Of a DNA stretch of 64,000 bases, positions 51,338 through 60,907 are shown in pieces. The notes beneath the pieces were generated by a model that made no database searches, had not been told where the DNA came from, and worked only from the letters and a program-made list of their open reading frames with translations. Numbering within the stretch: position 1 is the first letter of the stretch; each line of letters opens with the position of its first letter. The DNA is from Paenibacillus_E qinlingensis_A (GTDB lineage Bacteria > Bacillota > Bacilli > Paenibacillales > NBRC-103111), in assembly GCF_031455095.1 (NCBI RefSeq), contig NZ_JAVDSB010000021.1, positions 1 to 64,000 on the forward strand. The letters run 5' to 3'. The position numbers and the translations under genes are program-made.

Positions 51338-51991
51338 TTATTTCCCCGTATGCGCTTCTACTGGAACTGAAAATTCTGTACCTGTAAACGCAGTTAATGA
51401 CATGATAAACATCACCGTCATTAGAACGAACAAGCCCATTGTAATGATAGTCGAAAAGCGTTGCGCACGCGGTCCAACCGTAATACCCCAGCTCACTAGG
51501 AATGACCATAGGCCGTTCGTGAAATGGAATGTTGCGGATACAATCCCGATCAAGTATAGCGTGAATACTACTGGATTCGTTGCAATATCGTGCATCGTGT
51601 TCCCAAGTGCCTCATGCGCCACATTGCCTAGGGCAACCTGAATACGAGTCTCGAATAGATGCCATGCAATGAACAAGAAAGTAAGTACCCCTGTTACACG
51701 TTGCAACATAAACATCGTATTACGGAAATACCCGTAGCTAGATACGTTATTACGCGATTGATAGGCTACATAAAGTCCATAAACGGCATGGTAAAGAAGT
51801 GGAAGCCAAATCCCCACGATTTCCAATAACAATCTCAACGGCAAATCGTTCAACCAGTTAATTTGATCCAGGAAGGCTTCAGGTCCTTTGGTAGCTTCAT
51901 AGTTAGTGAGCAAATGCTCAATAAGGAAGAAGCCCACTGGAATGACACCTAGTAACGAGTGGATCTTACGAAAGTAATACGAATTACTCAT
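51338..51991 (-). CDS. sdhC: Succinate dehydrogenase cytochrome b558 subunit
   Basis: The single membrane subunit that binds two b hemes and anchors SdhAB, reducing menaquinone. The 217-residue protein has five membrane helices. Conserved His residues lie in FRKIHSLLGVIPVG, LIEHLL, LLYHAVYG and IAWHLFETR, plus TFHFTNGLW. I chose the ATG at 51991 because it matches the family start (MSNSYYFRKIHS); its G-rich binding site is about 13 bases away, and an upstream in-frame ATG at 52030 has no homology. It is the first gene of sdhCAB, divergent from a LysR gene. Confidence 0.95.
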   Translation of the reverse strand: MSNSYYFRKIHSLLGVIPVGFFLIEHLLTNYEATKGPEAFLDQINWLNDLPLRLLLEIVGIWLPLLYHAVYGLYVAYQSRNNVSSYGYFRNTMFMLQRVTGVLTFLFIAWHLFETRIQVALGNVAHEALGNTMHDIATNPVVFTLYLIGIVSATFHFTNGLWSFLVSWGITVGPRAQRFSTIITMGLFVLMTVMFIMSLTAFTGTEFSVPVEAHTGK

Positions 51992-52271
51992 AATGTAACC
52001 AATTCCCCCCTCAACAAAATTCAAACACAATTAACATCCGACAAGTTTTGACAAAAACAAGCCACATATCATTGTACTCTCGCCGCAAACGAGCGTCAAC
52101 CCATAATCATCCACGCCTATTTTGCCAATTCATTCAATGATTATACACAAAGGTTCACGAAATATAGATAATTTGTGACATGTACATCGTACCTCTTTCA
52201 TGCTTATAATGGAAGTGCCGTTTTTTTATATCTACTTATAACTATTTCACATATAGAGGCGAGGTAAACGT

Positions 52272-53168
52272 ATGGAGCTGTTAGATGTTTTCGCCATTGT
52301 TGTCGAACAAGTCAGTCTTAACAAAGCGTCACAATTATTAAACATTTCACAACCTGCACTTTCACGGAAAATTATGAAGCTGGAAGATGAGCTTGGCGTG
52401 GAGCTTTTTATCCGGAAGGGGAAACGACTGGAGTTAACCAAAGCGGGGCAACTCTGCTATGATCACGCCTTGGAGAAACGTCTTCTTGAACGAAAGTTCA
52501 AGCAAGCTCTCCATAGCTTTAAAGCCGCGGGCAGTACTTCATCACTGACCATCGGCGCTTCACTTACAACACTCCAAGCTACACTGCCTGATCTGATCAC
52601 CGATTACTTGCAGGATTATCCACTGACGGATATTAAGCTGCTAACTGGCAAAACCCATGAGATTGTCTCCCTAGTGAAAGACAACAAAGTGGATATCGGC
52701 ATCGTTGCCTCTCAGATTAATGCGACAAGTCTGCATTGTGAACCGTTGTTCGATGATCATCTCTGCTTAGTGCTCCCATCCGGACATCCGTTAATCGATC
52801 AGCCGGAAATTACAATGAAGGACTTAAATGAATTGCCGATGATCCTTTTTTCGAAAGGGACTTGGTACCGCATTTTGATGGACGAGCTCTTCAATCGTTT
52901 CACGATCTTTCCTAACGTTCAAATGGAGATCGACTCCTTTGAAGCGATTATCCGACTTGTTTCCACTTGCAAAACAGCGACATTATTACCCAAATCCTAC
53001 TTGCGTGAAGATTTAATTCAGAATAATGAACTAATTTTGAGAGAACTCCAGGAACTGGAACAAACGAAGCGAACAACCTCGCTTATTTACTCCGATCACT
53101 CTGCTGACAATGCAGAATCCATGAAGTTCGTCGCCCAAGCTATCAAATACTTCGCTAAGAACCGCTAG
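52272..53168 (+). CDS. LysR-family transcriptional regulator
   Basis: A 298-residue regulator. The winged helix (1-60) has NKASQLLNISQPALSRKIMKLE and the effector domain begins near residue 90 (SLTIGASLTT). GAGGCGAGG precedes the ATG. It is divergent from sdhCAB across 280 bases, so it may control the succinate dehydrogenase operon or respond to a carbon signal, but it does not look like CcpC. It converges with the response regulator gene with only 9 bases between the stops. Confidence 0.92.
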   Translation: MELLDVFAIVVEQVSLNKASQLLNISQPALSRKIMKLEDELGVELFIRKGKRLELTKAGQLCYDHALEKRLLERKFKQALHSFKAAGSTSSLTIGASLTTLQATLPDLITDYLQDYPLTDIKLLTGKTHEIVSLVKDNKVDIGIVASQINATSLHCEPLFDDHLCLVLPSGHPLIDQPEITMKDLNELPMILFSKGTWYRILMDELFNRFTIFPNVQMEIDSFEAIIRLVSTCKTATLLPKSYLREDLIQNNELILRELQELEQTKRTTSLIYSDHSADNAESMKFVAQAIKYFAKNR

Positions 53169-53177
53169 CCCCGCCTA

Positions 53178-53933
53178 TTACATGCGTACGAATTTATAAC
53201 CAACACCCCAAACCGTCCGAATCCATTTCGGCTCTTTGGGGTTATCTTCAATCTTCTTTCGAAGATTCGCAATATGTACATCAATCGCCCTGTCCGTTAC
53301 AAAAGAGTCAAAACCGCGAACCGTCTGCAATAAATCTTCCCGACTATACACGCGCCCAGGGTTGTTGATGAAGCATTTCATAATCTCAAATTCGGAATAG
53401 GTCGTTTCTACGATCTCGCCATACACACTCATAGAACGCGTATTTATGTTAAGCGTTATTTTGTCGTGTTTATCCATAACCGCCGATACGGCAGCCGTTT
53501 TAGGCACTTCAACTTCGTTCACATCTCGTGGTTCCGACTGTGTCGCCTGAAGCTGGTTCATGGATGGATACATCTTAGCTCGACGAATGAGCGCATGAGC
53601 CCTGGCAATCAATTCATGCATACTGAATGGCTTGCACATGAAATCATCAGCGCCTGCACCTAGCGCATTCACACGTTCCACGATTTTATTTTTCATCGAA
53701 ACAATCATGATTGGTATACTTGAGTTTTCACGAACTTGTCGACATATCGCTAGCCCATCCATGTCTGGCAGCACCCAATCCAACAGAATTAGATCTGGTT
53801 GAAATTGCGGGATTGCCGCGATGCCACTCATGCCATTCTCCTTACGGATGATATGAAAACCCTCTTCCTTCAAATACATCGTGACCATATCACCGATCAT
53901 CGCATCATCTTCGATCATGAGTACCTTATACAT
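53178..53933 (-). CDS. OmpR/PhoB-family response regulator (orphan)
   Basis: A 251-residue two-component regulator. The receiver domain (1-120) has MIEDD acidic residues, the phospho-acceptor Asp in LILLDWVLPDMDG, and KPFSMHEL. A linker of about 30 residues follows; the winged-helix DNA-binding domain (about 160-251) ends RTVWGVGYKFVRM. No histidine kinase gene is next to it. It follows the Ktr genes on the same strand, 53 bases after the KtrC-like stop, so it might be cotranscribed with them. Confidence 0.94.
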   Translation of the reverse strand: MYKVLMIEDDAMIGDMVTMYLKEEGFHIIRKENGMSGIAAIPQFQPDLILLDWVLPDMDGLAICRQVRENSSIPIMIVSMKNKIVERVNALGAGADDFMCKPFSMHELIARAHALIRRAKMYPSMNQLQATQSEPRDVNEVEVPKTAAVSAVMDKHDKITLNINTRSMSVYGEIVETTYSEFEIMKCFINNPGRVYSREDLLQTVRGFDSFVTDRAIDVHIANLRKKIEDNPKEPKWIRTVWGVGYKFVRM

Positions 53934-53986
53934 GCGTTGTCCACCTTCATCAAAATTTCACTCGCTGCAGGACATGGAATGTGTGA

Positions 53987-54649
53987 TCAGCCGATAACTT
54001 GACTTTCAAAATCATTAATCTGGTTGTTCGTTCCAATGAGTACCATGATGTCGTTCTCATTCACCTTGTCACCCGCTTGCGGTGCAATGATAACCCCAGT
54101 CTGCTTATTAATCGCCACAACACTGCAACCATACTTCGCTCGTGGATCTAACTCCTGAATTGTAAAGCCGCATAAACGTTTCGGGACCTTCAACTCAACA
54201 ATTGTATAGTCTTTCGAAATTTCAATGTAATCTAATAAATTCGGTGTCACTAGCTGATGGGCTACACGAATGCCCATATCACGTTCCGGATAGACGACGC
54301 GATCGACGCCTAGTTTCGTCAGAACTTTTCCGTGAAGCTCGGATAACGCCTTGGCAACCACTTGGTTAACCCCTAAATCTTTCATCACAATGGCTGTCAA
54401 AATACTGGATTGAATATCATCCCCAATGGCGATGACAGCACAATCAAAATTACGAATCCCTAAAGATTTGAGCACATCTTCATCCGTTGCATCCGCGACA
54501 ACCGCATGTGTCAACTGATCACTCATATCGTTCACGACTTCTTCATCCATGTCAATCCCTAACACTTCATGTCCAAGCTTCATTAATTCTTTAGAAAGGC
54601 TTGACCCAAATCTGCCTAGCCCTACTACCACATATTGTTTCTTCTTCAT
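53987..54649 (-). CDS. Potassium uptake regulatory subunit (KtrA/KtrC-like, RCK)
   Basis: A 220-residue cytoplasmic gating ring protein. The RCK_N Rossmann fold starts YVVVGLGRFGSSLSKEL (GxGxxG) with an acidic residue at the end of strand 2 (GIDMDEE) for NAD(H)/ATP binding, and the RCK_C domain (about 140-220) is where c-di-AMP binds in homologues. The ATG at 54649 matches the family start; the open frame continues upstream into the KtrB-like gene but is not needed. It is 13 bases after the membrane subunit gene. Together they form a K+ importer. Confidence 0.93.
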   Translation of the reverse strand: MKKKQYVVVGLGRFGSSLSKELMKLGHEVLGIDMDEEVVNDMSDQLTHAVVADATDEDVLKSLGIRNFDCAVIAIGDDIQSSILTAIVMKDLGVNQVVAKALSELHGKVLTKLGVDRVVYPERDMGIRVAHQLVTPNLLDYIEISKDYTIVELKVPKRLCGFTIQELDPRAKYGCSVVAINKQTGVIIAPQAGDKVNENDIMVLIGTNNQINDFESQVIG

Positions 54650-54662
54650 CTTGCTGTAACCC

Positions 54663-56015
54663 CTATCCAATCGTAATTTTCCCCTCAGGGTATCTAAATA
54701 ATTCTTTTTCCTGCTTTGGTTGCAGCGCATAAGCTAGTGTGACGGTTCCTAGACGTCCTGCAAACATCGTTATACTGATTAGCACCTTGCCAAATGCCGT
54801 TAACTCCGGCGTTAATCCCATGGTCAGGCCCACTGTTCCGAATGCTGATGTGACCTCGAACAAGATTTTGATAAAGGACGAATCCTGCGTTGTAGATAAA
54901 ATCATGGTGACGATAATAACTAAGAATAAGGACATCATGGTTAACGTAATGGCTTTAAGAATGCGATCTTTCGCTAAGCGGTACCGGAAAACAACGATAT
55001 CTTCTTTTCCACGAATCATGGTAATAATGGCACTGATCAGAATCATAAAAGTAGTTACCTTGATGCCTCCGCCCGTCGATCCTGGAGAAGCACCAATAAA
55101 CATAAGAATAATCATAAGGAATTGAGATGCTTGGCGTAACGCACTAATATCGACCGTATTCGGACCGGCTGACCTTGTAGCTGCAGATTGGAAGAAGGAT
55201 GAGAGCATTTTGGAACCAAATTCTAAGGAACCTAAGGTTCTGATATTTGTAAACTCGAATATAAAAATACCAAGTGCACCAACAACCAATAGTAATCCAC
55301 TCATGCTGAGAACAACTTTGGAGTTCAAGGATAGCTTCTTCTTTTTGCGGAGATCCATCATATCGGAAATAACGATGAACCCAATTCCACCAAGGATGAT
55401 CAACATGATAGCGACAAAGTTAACTACGATGTCACCCACATATCCGGTAAGAGAAACGAAAGGAGAGTCAACCGTACCGAACAAATCAAAGCCAGCATTA
55501 TTGAACATGGATACCGCATGCCAGATCCCGAAATAGAGCCCTTTGGCAAAGCCAAAATCAAACGAAAATCGAATGGTAAAAATGACTGCGGCAATCGCTT
55601 CAATGGTTAACGAATAAATGATAACTTTGCGAATGAGCCGTACGATCCCCTCCATGCTGCCTTGATTTAAGGCTTCCTGCAGGACAAGTCGTTCCTTCAA
55701 AGTGATTCGTTTCCGAAAAACGAAAGCGACTAGTGTGGCCATTGTCATAAAACCAAGCCCGCCTACTTGAATCAAAGAAATAATGACGATGTGTCCAAAC
55801 GTTGTAAATGTGCTCCCCGTGTCTACGACAATCAACCCTGTCACCGTGGTCGCAGATACGGAAGTAAATAGTGCATCAATAAAGGACAAGGACTGACCTG
55901 TCGCCGAGGCAAAAGGCAGCGTCAATAGCCCCGCTCCAATAAGAATAATCACAGCGAAACCTAAAACCAGTATTTGAGGAGGTGTTAGTCGCCATATATT
56001 CAGTTTTGTATTCAT
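54663..56015 (-). CDS. Potassium uptake membrane subunit (KtrB/KtrD/TrkH-like)
   Basis: A 450-residue K+ channel-like transporter of the Trk/Ktr family. Four pore loops are visible with their filter glycines: SATTVTGLIV, NNAGFDLFG, ATRSAGPNTV and AFGTVGLTMG. About eight flanking membrane helices and the flexible gating loop SPGSTGGGIKV are present. The ATG at 56015 follows GCAGGAGGCA. It is the first gene of a two-gene ktr operon. I looked for a ydaO c-di-AMP riboswitch in the leader and found none. Confidence 0.94.
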   Translation of the reverse strand: MNTKLNIWRLTPPQILVLGFAVIILIGAGLLTLPFASATGQSLSFIDALFTSVSATTVTGLIVVDTGSTFTTFGHIVIISLIQVGGLGFMTMATLVAFVFRKRITLKERLVLQEALNQGSMEGIVRLIRKVIIYSLTIEAIAAVIFTIRFSFDFGFAKGLYFGIWHAVSMFNNAGFDLFGTVDSPFVSLTGYVGDIVVNFVAIMLIILGGIGFIVISDMMDLRKKKKLSLNSKVVLSMSGLLLVVGALGIFIFEFTNIRTLGSLEFGSKMLSSFFQSAATRSAGPNTVDISALRQASQFLMIILMFIGASPGSTGGGIKVTTFMILISAIITMIRGKEDIVVFRYRLAKDRILKAITLTMMSLFLVIIVTMILSTTQDSSFIKILFEVTSAFGTVGLTMGLTPELTAFGKVLISITMFAGRLGTVTLAYALQPKQEKELFRYPEGKITIG

Positions 56016-56223
56016 CGTGCCTCCTGCATTTGTAAAAATAATCAAAATCCGCTTTGCCTATACAATAGAGTTCCCCGCTCAAAATGTAGAAATTCCGATA
56101 ATTAGCAATTGATAGGTATTATATAATTGTTTCCGAATGTTTGCCAGCCAAATTGGCATTCATATTAAACTGTGTTAACGTTGAGAAATGATCGAGAATC
56201 CTGAGTTCAGAAGGGAATTGACT

Positions 56224-57864
56224 ATGCGCAGGCTGAAATTTAATCGTTCTCTGCTCTTCTTGTGTTGTATTGGACTGCTCCTTTATTTCGGTGTTTCGAT
56301 GTTGTACGGACTACACGAGGAAGAAGCATCCCCAGCGGATATGCCCACAATCTCCAAACAACAAGCAGCAGAAAGTGCGGCGTCCTTCATTCGCCAGCGA
56401 TATGAGCTGCATAATCCACAAACTTACGTTGTCTATCAATCTAAGAAAGAACGAAACGGCTATTTTCAAAAAGAAAAATTACTAGAATCTTATACGAAAC
56501 AATACGGCGAACGGTTCCCTATTGACTATTATCAAGTTAGTGTAAAGGATCCTACAACGAAACGGCAGTTTGAAGTGGATGTGAATTATACAAATTCATC
56601 CATCATCGGCTGGCATGAAAATCTAGAAATCAATCCGACAAGACAATCCTCACTGATTAGTAAGACGAAAGCAGATACGCTAGCGAAGGTAGAGCTTCGT
56701 CAAATGGGCTTTGATCCAGAGGATTTCAGCCGAATAGACGAAACTAGAAATAATTCGACAGAGGAACAAACAACACTTCTCTTCGAAAAACGCACGAATC
56801 CAATTGGCGAGGCTAAGCTTCAGGTTCGCGTGGATTTCGATCAGACGAATCTCACCGGCTTTCAAGTTAACTTCCAACTTCCTGCTTCTCACCTAGATTG
56901 GCTTACTAAGCAAGACGATTCCGCTTCACGCATGACGTGGGTATCCATGGGGTTCAGCTTGTTAATGACACTTGCTGCTATCGTTTTTGCCATTATCTAT
57001 AGAAAACATATCCGATTCAGCAGAGGTTTGCTCCTAACAACCATCTTCTTAGTCATTTATATCATGAATAATGTGAATATGTATCCGGCTTTTCGAGTGA
57101 TGAGCGGGGATATGAACAGTGATTTTGCTGTCCGGTTTACAATCCTATTTATGAGTGCCATCACACTCCTTTTAGGGATTTCGCTCTATCTTTCACTGGT
57201 CGCAGGTATTGGCCTTTGGAACTCCATTGGTCAGAATAAATGGCCTAGCTGGAAAGAGAATAGATTTGGCCAAGAGGTATATGACGGAATGGGACGCGGC
57301 TATCTGTTAGCTATCTTCGTCCTGGGAGTTCAGCAAGTCTTATTTTATGCAGGCGAAATGAAATTCGATGTATGGTCCGTCAATGACCCGACGGATTCCG
57401 TACTCAATATGCTCGAGCCTCGATTATTCCCGTTAATGGCGTGGGTTGCGGCTATTTCGGAGGAGGCCACTTTCCGGTTTCTAGGCATCATACTTTTCAA
57501 GAAGTTATTTCGCAACAACTTCATAGCCATCCTGCTTCCTAGTGTAATCTGGGCAGCTAGTCATACGCAGTATCCAATCTATCCGGTATACACGCGACTC
57601 ATCGAGGTCACGATCATCGGTATCATTCTCGGTTATGTCTTTTTGAAATATGGGTTCATTACCGCTATATTTGCCCATGCTTGCATGGATAGCATTCTGA
57701 TGGGCTTGTCCCTCTTCTCGTTAGGTAACGTTGGCGATGTACTTGCTGGCCTTCTGTACCTGATACTTCCCGGAATTGTTGGGGTAGGCTTGGCCTGGTT
57801 GCATGGAAAAAGGCGAAAGCCCCCTATTCCTGGGGAGCCGCCGCCTCGCCTTGAAGTGCTTTGA
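56224..57864 (+). CDS. CPBP-family intramembrane metalloprotease
   Basis: A 546-residue membrane protein. One N-terminal helix (about 8-26), a soluble extracytoplasmic region of about 215 residues with no known fold, and then about eight membrane helices. The CPBP (Abi/CAAX protease) motifs are in the C-terminal half: SEEATFRF (EExxxR) with the two catalytic Glu, SHTQY, and AHACMD (HxxxD/N). The ATG at 56224 has GAAGGGA 8 bases upstream; an in-frame ATG at 56188 has none. The last 41 bases overlap the end of the convergent uvrC gene. Confidence 0.9.
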   Translation: MRRLKFNRSLLFLCCIGLLLYFGVSMLYGLHEEEASPADMPTISKQQAAESAASFIRQRYELHNPQTYVVYQSKKERNGYFQKEKLLESYTKQYGERFPIDYYQVSVKDPTTKRQFEVDVNYTNSSIIGWHENLEINPTRQSSLISKTKADTLAKVELRQMGFDPEDFSRIDETRNNSTEEQTTLLFEKRTNPIGEAKLQVRVDFDQTNLTGFQVNFQLPASHLDWLTKQDDSASRMTWVSMGFSLLMTLAAIVFAIIYRKHIRFSRGLLLTTIFLVIYIMNNVNMYPAFRVMSGDMNSDFAVRFTILFMSAITLLLGISLYLSLVAGIGLWNSIGQNKWPSWKENRFGQEVYDGMGRGYLLAIFVLGVQQVLFYAGEMKFDVWSVNDPTDSVLNMLEPRLFPLMAWVAAISEEATFRFLGIILFKKLFRNNFIAILLPSVIWAASHTQYPIYPVYTRLIEVTIIGIILGYVFLKYGFITAIFAHACMDSILMGLSLFSLGNVGDVLAGLLYLILPGIVGVGLAWLHGKRRKPPIPGEPPPRLEVL

Positions 57865-59722
57865 TAATTTCATTCGCTAGTTTCTCGCCAATACCCAGAG
57901 GCTTGAAGTCCGTGACTTCAGCCTCTTTTATTTTGCGCACGGAGCCAAAATGCTTGAGCAGCGCCTTGCGGCGTTTCTCACCGATGCCCGGAATGGCATC
58001 GAGTTGTGAGACGACCATCGATTTGGCCCGCGTTTCCCGATGAAACGTGATCGCGAAGCGATGGACTTCATCTTGAATGCGCTGCAACAGATAAAACTCC
58101 TGGCTATCCCGCGGCAGCGGAACAATTTCGGCAGGATCACCGATCATCAGTTGAGCTGTCTTATGCTTGGCATCCTTCACAAGTCCGCAAATCGGGATAT
58201 ATAAGCCCAATTCATTCTCGAGAACGTCAATTGCGGCGGAGATTTGCCCTTTCCCCCCATCGACAACGATTAAGTCTGGCATCGTGAGATTGTCCTTCAG
58301 CACACGCTCATAGCGTCGTCTAACGACTTCCCGCATCGTTTCATAATCATCCGGTCCTACGACCGTCTTTACTTTATATTTCCGGTATTCCTTGCGATCT
58401 GGCTTACCATCAACGAAAACAACCATAGCCGATACAGGATTCGTCCCTTGGATGTTCGAGTTATCGAACGCCTCGATGCGGCGAATTGTGCCAATACCGA
58501 GCCATTCGCCGAGGTTCTCGACCGCCTTCGTCGTACGACGCTCATCCCGCTCAACGAGTTGGAATTTCTCATTCAGCGCATTCATCGCATTGTCTCTAGC
58601 CATATCGACCATTTGCTTCTTCAGCCCACGCTGCGGCATATGCACTTTCACCTTGAGCCACGATTCCAGCGCTTCGCGAATCTCCTTCTCCTCGCCCTCC
58701 GTGCGCCGGACTCCTTCGGCCAATGCCTCTTGCTGCGCTTCCGGCTCCGGCATCGTCGGCAGGAAAATCTCCTTCGGCAACGCCGGGTTATCGGCGTACA
58801 TCTGCGATACATACGTCATGAAATCGTTGTATTCATCGCCGTAGTAAGGGAAGAGCGATACATGCCGCTCAATGAGCTTGCCCTGGCGCATGTACTGGAT
58901 ATGCACCGCCATCCAGCCTTTGTCGACGGCATAGCCGAATACATCGCGATCCAGCGCGTCTGCCGTCGTGATCTTCTGCTTCTCCATGAGCGCATCGATG
59001 CTCATGATGTGATCCCGCAGCTCCTTCGCGCGTTCGAAGTTCAGTTCCTCCGCTGCCGCCAACATCTTGGTCGTCAGCTCTTCTTTAATGATGTCGTGTC
59101 CCCCGTTCAGGAAACGACTGATCTCTTGCACCATCCGCTCATTCGTTTCCGCGGATACTTCTAAAGCGCAAGGCGCAAGACATTGACCCATATGATAGTA
59201 TAGGCATACTTTATCGGGCATGGTCTTGCACTTGCGCAGCGGATACAACCGATCCAGCAGCTTCTTCGTCTGCTGGGCCGCGAAAGCATTGGGATAAGGG
59301 CCGAAATACTTCCCCTTATCCTTATACACTCGCCGCGTGACTTCCAGACGCGGCTGCTCTTCATGGGTAATTTTGATATAAGGAAACGTCTTATCATCTT
59401 TAAGAAGTACGTTATAACGAGGATGATGTTGCTTAATCAAATTACACTCAAGAATGAGTGCCTCCATGTTAGAGGAGGTGATAATATATTCAAAGTCGCG
59501 AATTTCGCTGACTAGCTTTTGCGTCTTGGCACTGTGACTCCCCGTAAAATAGGAGCGCACACGATTTTTCAATACTTTAGCTTTACCTACATAAATAATC
59601 GTGCCTTGATGGTTCTTCATAATATAGCAGCCTGGCTTATCAGGTAATAAAGATAGCTTGTGCCGGATCGTTTCCAGACTCTGTTCGCGGACGTCAACGT
59701 CCTCTTGCTCGAAGTCAGTCAT
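57824..59722 (-). CDS. uvrC: Excinuclease ABC subunit C
   Basis: Makes both incisions in nucleotide excision repair. The 632-residue protein has the GIY-YIG nuclease domain (about 24-105, GCYIMKN...IIYVGKAKVLKNRV), a Cys cluster (CKTMPDKVCLYYHMGQCLAPC), the UVR motif that contacts UvrB (about 205-240), the RNase-H-like nuclease with FDNSNIQGT and IVVDGGKGQ, and tandem helix-hairpin-helix motifs (IPGIGEKRRKALL and PLGIGEKLANEI). The end overlaps the CPBP gene. The middle of the gene is GC-richer than its ends. Confidence 0.97.
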   Translation of the reverse strand: MTDFEQEDVDVREQSLETIRHKLSLLPDKPGCYIMKNHQGTIIYVGKAKVLKNRVRSYFTGSHSAKTQKLVSEIRDFEYIITSSNMEALILECNLIKQHHPRYNVLLKDDKTFPYIKITHEEQPRLEVTRRVYKDKGKYFGPYPNAFAAQQTKKLLDRLYPLRKCKTMPDKVCLYYHMGQCLAPCALEVSAETNERMVQEISRFLNGGHDIIKEELTTKMLAAAEELNFERAKELRDHIMSIDALMEKQKITTADALDRDVFGYAVDKGWMAVHIQYMRQGKLIERHVSLFPYYGDEYNDFMTYVSQMYADNPALPKEIFLPTMPEPEAQQEALAEGVRRTEGEEKEIREALESWLKVKVHMPQRGLKKQMVDMARDNAMNALNEKFQLVERDERRTTKAVENLGEWLGIGTIRRIEAFDNSNIQGTNPVSAMVVFVDGKPDRKEYRKYKVKTVVGPDDYETMREVVRRRYERVLKDNLTMPDLIVVDGGKGQISAAIDVLENELGLYIPICGLVKDAKHKTAQLMIGDPAEIVPLPRDSQEFYLLQRIQDEVHRFAITFHRETRAKSMVVSQLDAIPGIGEKRRKALLKHFGSVRKIKEAEVTDFKPLGIGEKLANEIIKALQGEAAAPQE

Positions 59723-59760
59723 CCTCTAAATCTCCTTCCAGAAAAAATCTTCGCGAATGA

Positions 59761-59804
59761 AAAAAAAAGCTCTTTCTCAGCATAGCAGAAAAAGAGCTTT
59801 TTCT
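59761..59804 (-). terminator. Terminator of trxA
   Basis: On the minus strand AGCTCTTTTTCTGC pairs with CTGAGAAAGAGCT around a short loop, followed by nine T residues. Confidence 0.88.
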
Positions 59805-59840
59805 CACGAACAATTGTTTCTAGTTTGTAACGGTTACTTC

Positions 59841-60155
59841 TTATTGGTGACGGGAAACAACGTTTTTCAACGCGTCTTTGGATTGGAAGCCAACCACTTT
59901 GTCAACCGGTTGTCCGTCTTTGAAAACGATCAACGTAGGGATACTCATAACGCCAAAGCGAGCTGCGGATTCCGGGTTGTCATCCACGTTTACTTTTGCG
60001 ATTTTCAAAGATTCAACTTCTTTATCTAGCTCTTCCAATACAGGAGCGATCATTTTACAAGGTCCGCACCAAGGTGCCCAGAAGTCTACAAGTACTGTAC
60101 CTTCTCCTTCAACTTCTGCTTTAAAACTGTTGTCAGAAACATTCACGATTGCCAT
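59841..60155 (-). CDS. trxA: Thioredoxin
   Basis: The general cytoplasmic disulfide reductant. The 104-residue protein has the active site WCGPC (Cys30 and Cys33), the cis-Pro in SIPTLIVF and the conserved Asp in VDFWAPW. GGAGGAAC precedes the ATG. It has its own promoter (60251-60278) and terminator, and lies between uvrC and a MerR gene on the same strand. Confidence 0.97.
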   Translation of the reverse strand: MAIVNVSDNSFKAEVEGEGTVLVDFWAPWCGPCKMIAPVLEELDKEVESLKIAKVNVDDNPESAARFGVMSIPTLIVFKDGQPVDKVVGFQSKDALKNVVSRHQ

Positions 60156-60250
60156 GATAGTTCCTCCTTCTAAGAATGAATTTGATTTATAAGGTGAAAA
60201 GTAAGATTAAGTTAGTCACTTAACTTGCTTCGCATCACGTCAACATACAA

Positions 60251-60278
60251 AGTATACCACACTCATAGGCCTTTTCAA
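60251..60278 (-). promoter_or_regulatory. Promoter of trxA
   Basis: TTGAAA (60273-60278) and TATACT (60251-60256) with a 16-base spacer, about 95 bases before the trxA start. The leader contains AAGTTA/TTAACTT, a small hairpin. Confidence 0.6.
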
Positions 60279-60314
60279 CCAAGCCATAAGTTAGCAAACC
60301 CGGTATCCTTTGGT

Positions 60315-60698
60315 CTATATCGAGGGTAATTCAACAGGCAGCCCTTGGCGTCGCTGTTCCTCAATATAGGAAATACGATCCTTGAGATTCGCCTGGAGGA
60401 GCTGCAGCATCTCCATTTGTTTCTCGATTTCTTGCAGTTTCTCGGTGTACAGAGGCAGCAAATCATCACAGAGTGACTCTTGATTCTTCATCACACAGTT
60501 CAGAAAGCTCTCAATCTGTTCGGTCGTAAAGCCGAGGCTCAAATAAAATTGAATCGTCTTTACCCGCTCGACAACCATCTGATTGTAGACCCGATACCCA
60601 TTCTCTTCACGCTGTGTTGCTATCAACCCTTTGGCTTCGTAGTAGCGCAAGGACCGAATACTTGCTCCGGTAAGCTTGGAAAGCTCACTAATCCGCAT
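60315..60698 (-). CDS. MerR-family transcriptional regulator
   Basis: A 127-residue regulator. The N-terminal winged helix (1-70) has the family pattern MRISELSKLTGASIRSLRYYEAKGLI and GYRVYN; a long dimerisation helix (about 80-118) and a short tail complete it. A single Cys pair is spread (NCVMKNQESLC), so metal sensing is not clearly indicated. Its own promoter has the long spacer typical of MerR control. trxA follows 159 bases downstream with a separate promoter. The effector cannot be predicted. Confidence 0.92.
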   Translation of the reverse strand: MRISELSKLTGASIRSLRYYEAKGLIATQREENGYRVYNQMVVERVKTIQFYLSLGFTTEQIESFLNCVMKNQESLCDDLLPLYTEKLQEIEKQMEMLQLLQANLKDRISYIEEQRRQGLPVELPSI

Positions 60699-60742
60699 AG
60701 CCTCACTTCTTTCCTGTTCCTACATGTTGGAGGAATGTCTTT

Positions 60743-60774
60743 ATTGTAAACCATAACACTAATGTCAGAGTCAA
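60743..60774 (-). promoter_or_regulatory. MerR-type promoter with 20-base spacer
   Basis: TTGACT (60769-60774) and TACAAT (60743-60748) are 20 bases apart, longer than the normal 17, and the spacer holds the dyad ACATTAGTGT. MerR proteins twist such promoters to activate them, so autoregulation is probable. Confidence 0.6.
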
Positions 60775-60837
60775 GAAGTATTTTGCCCATTCTTCTCGTT
60801 ATTGCAATTGTTTGCACAATTGTCACTTTGATTAGCT

Positions 60838-60866
60838 TTACAACTTTCGACGAATTTGGGTATACT
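60838..60866 (+). promoter_or_regulatory. Promoter of the YqzM-like gene
   Basis: TTACAA (60838-60843) and TATACT (60861-60866) with a 17-base spacer, about 40 bases before the start codon. Confidence 0.65.
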
Positions 60867-60907
60867 AGGCTTACAAATAAGAAAGTCGGACGTTAGGGGG
60901 TAACCAC

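Noticed and set aside
56016..56187. c-di-AMP (ydaO) riboswitch ahead of the ktr genes
   Set aside because: The leader is only about 150 bases, AT-rich, and none of the conserved ydaO segments is present.
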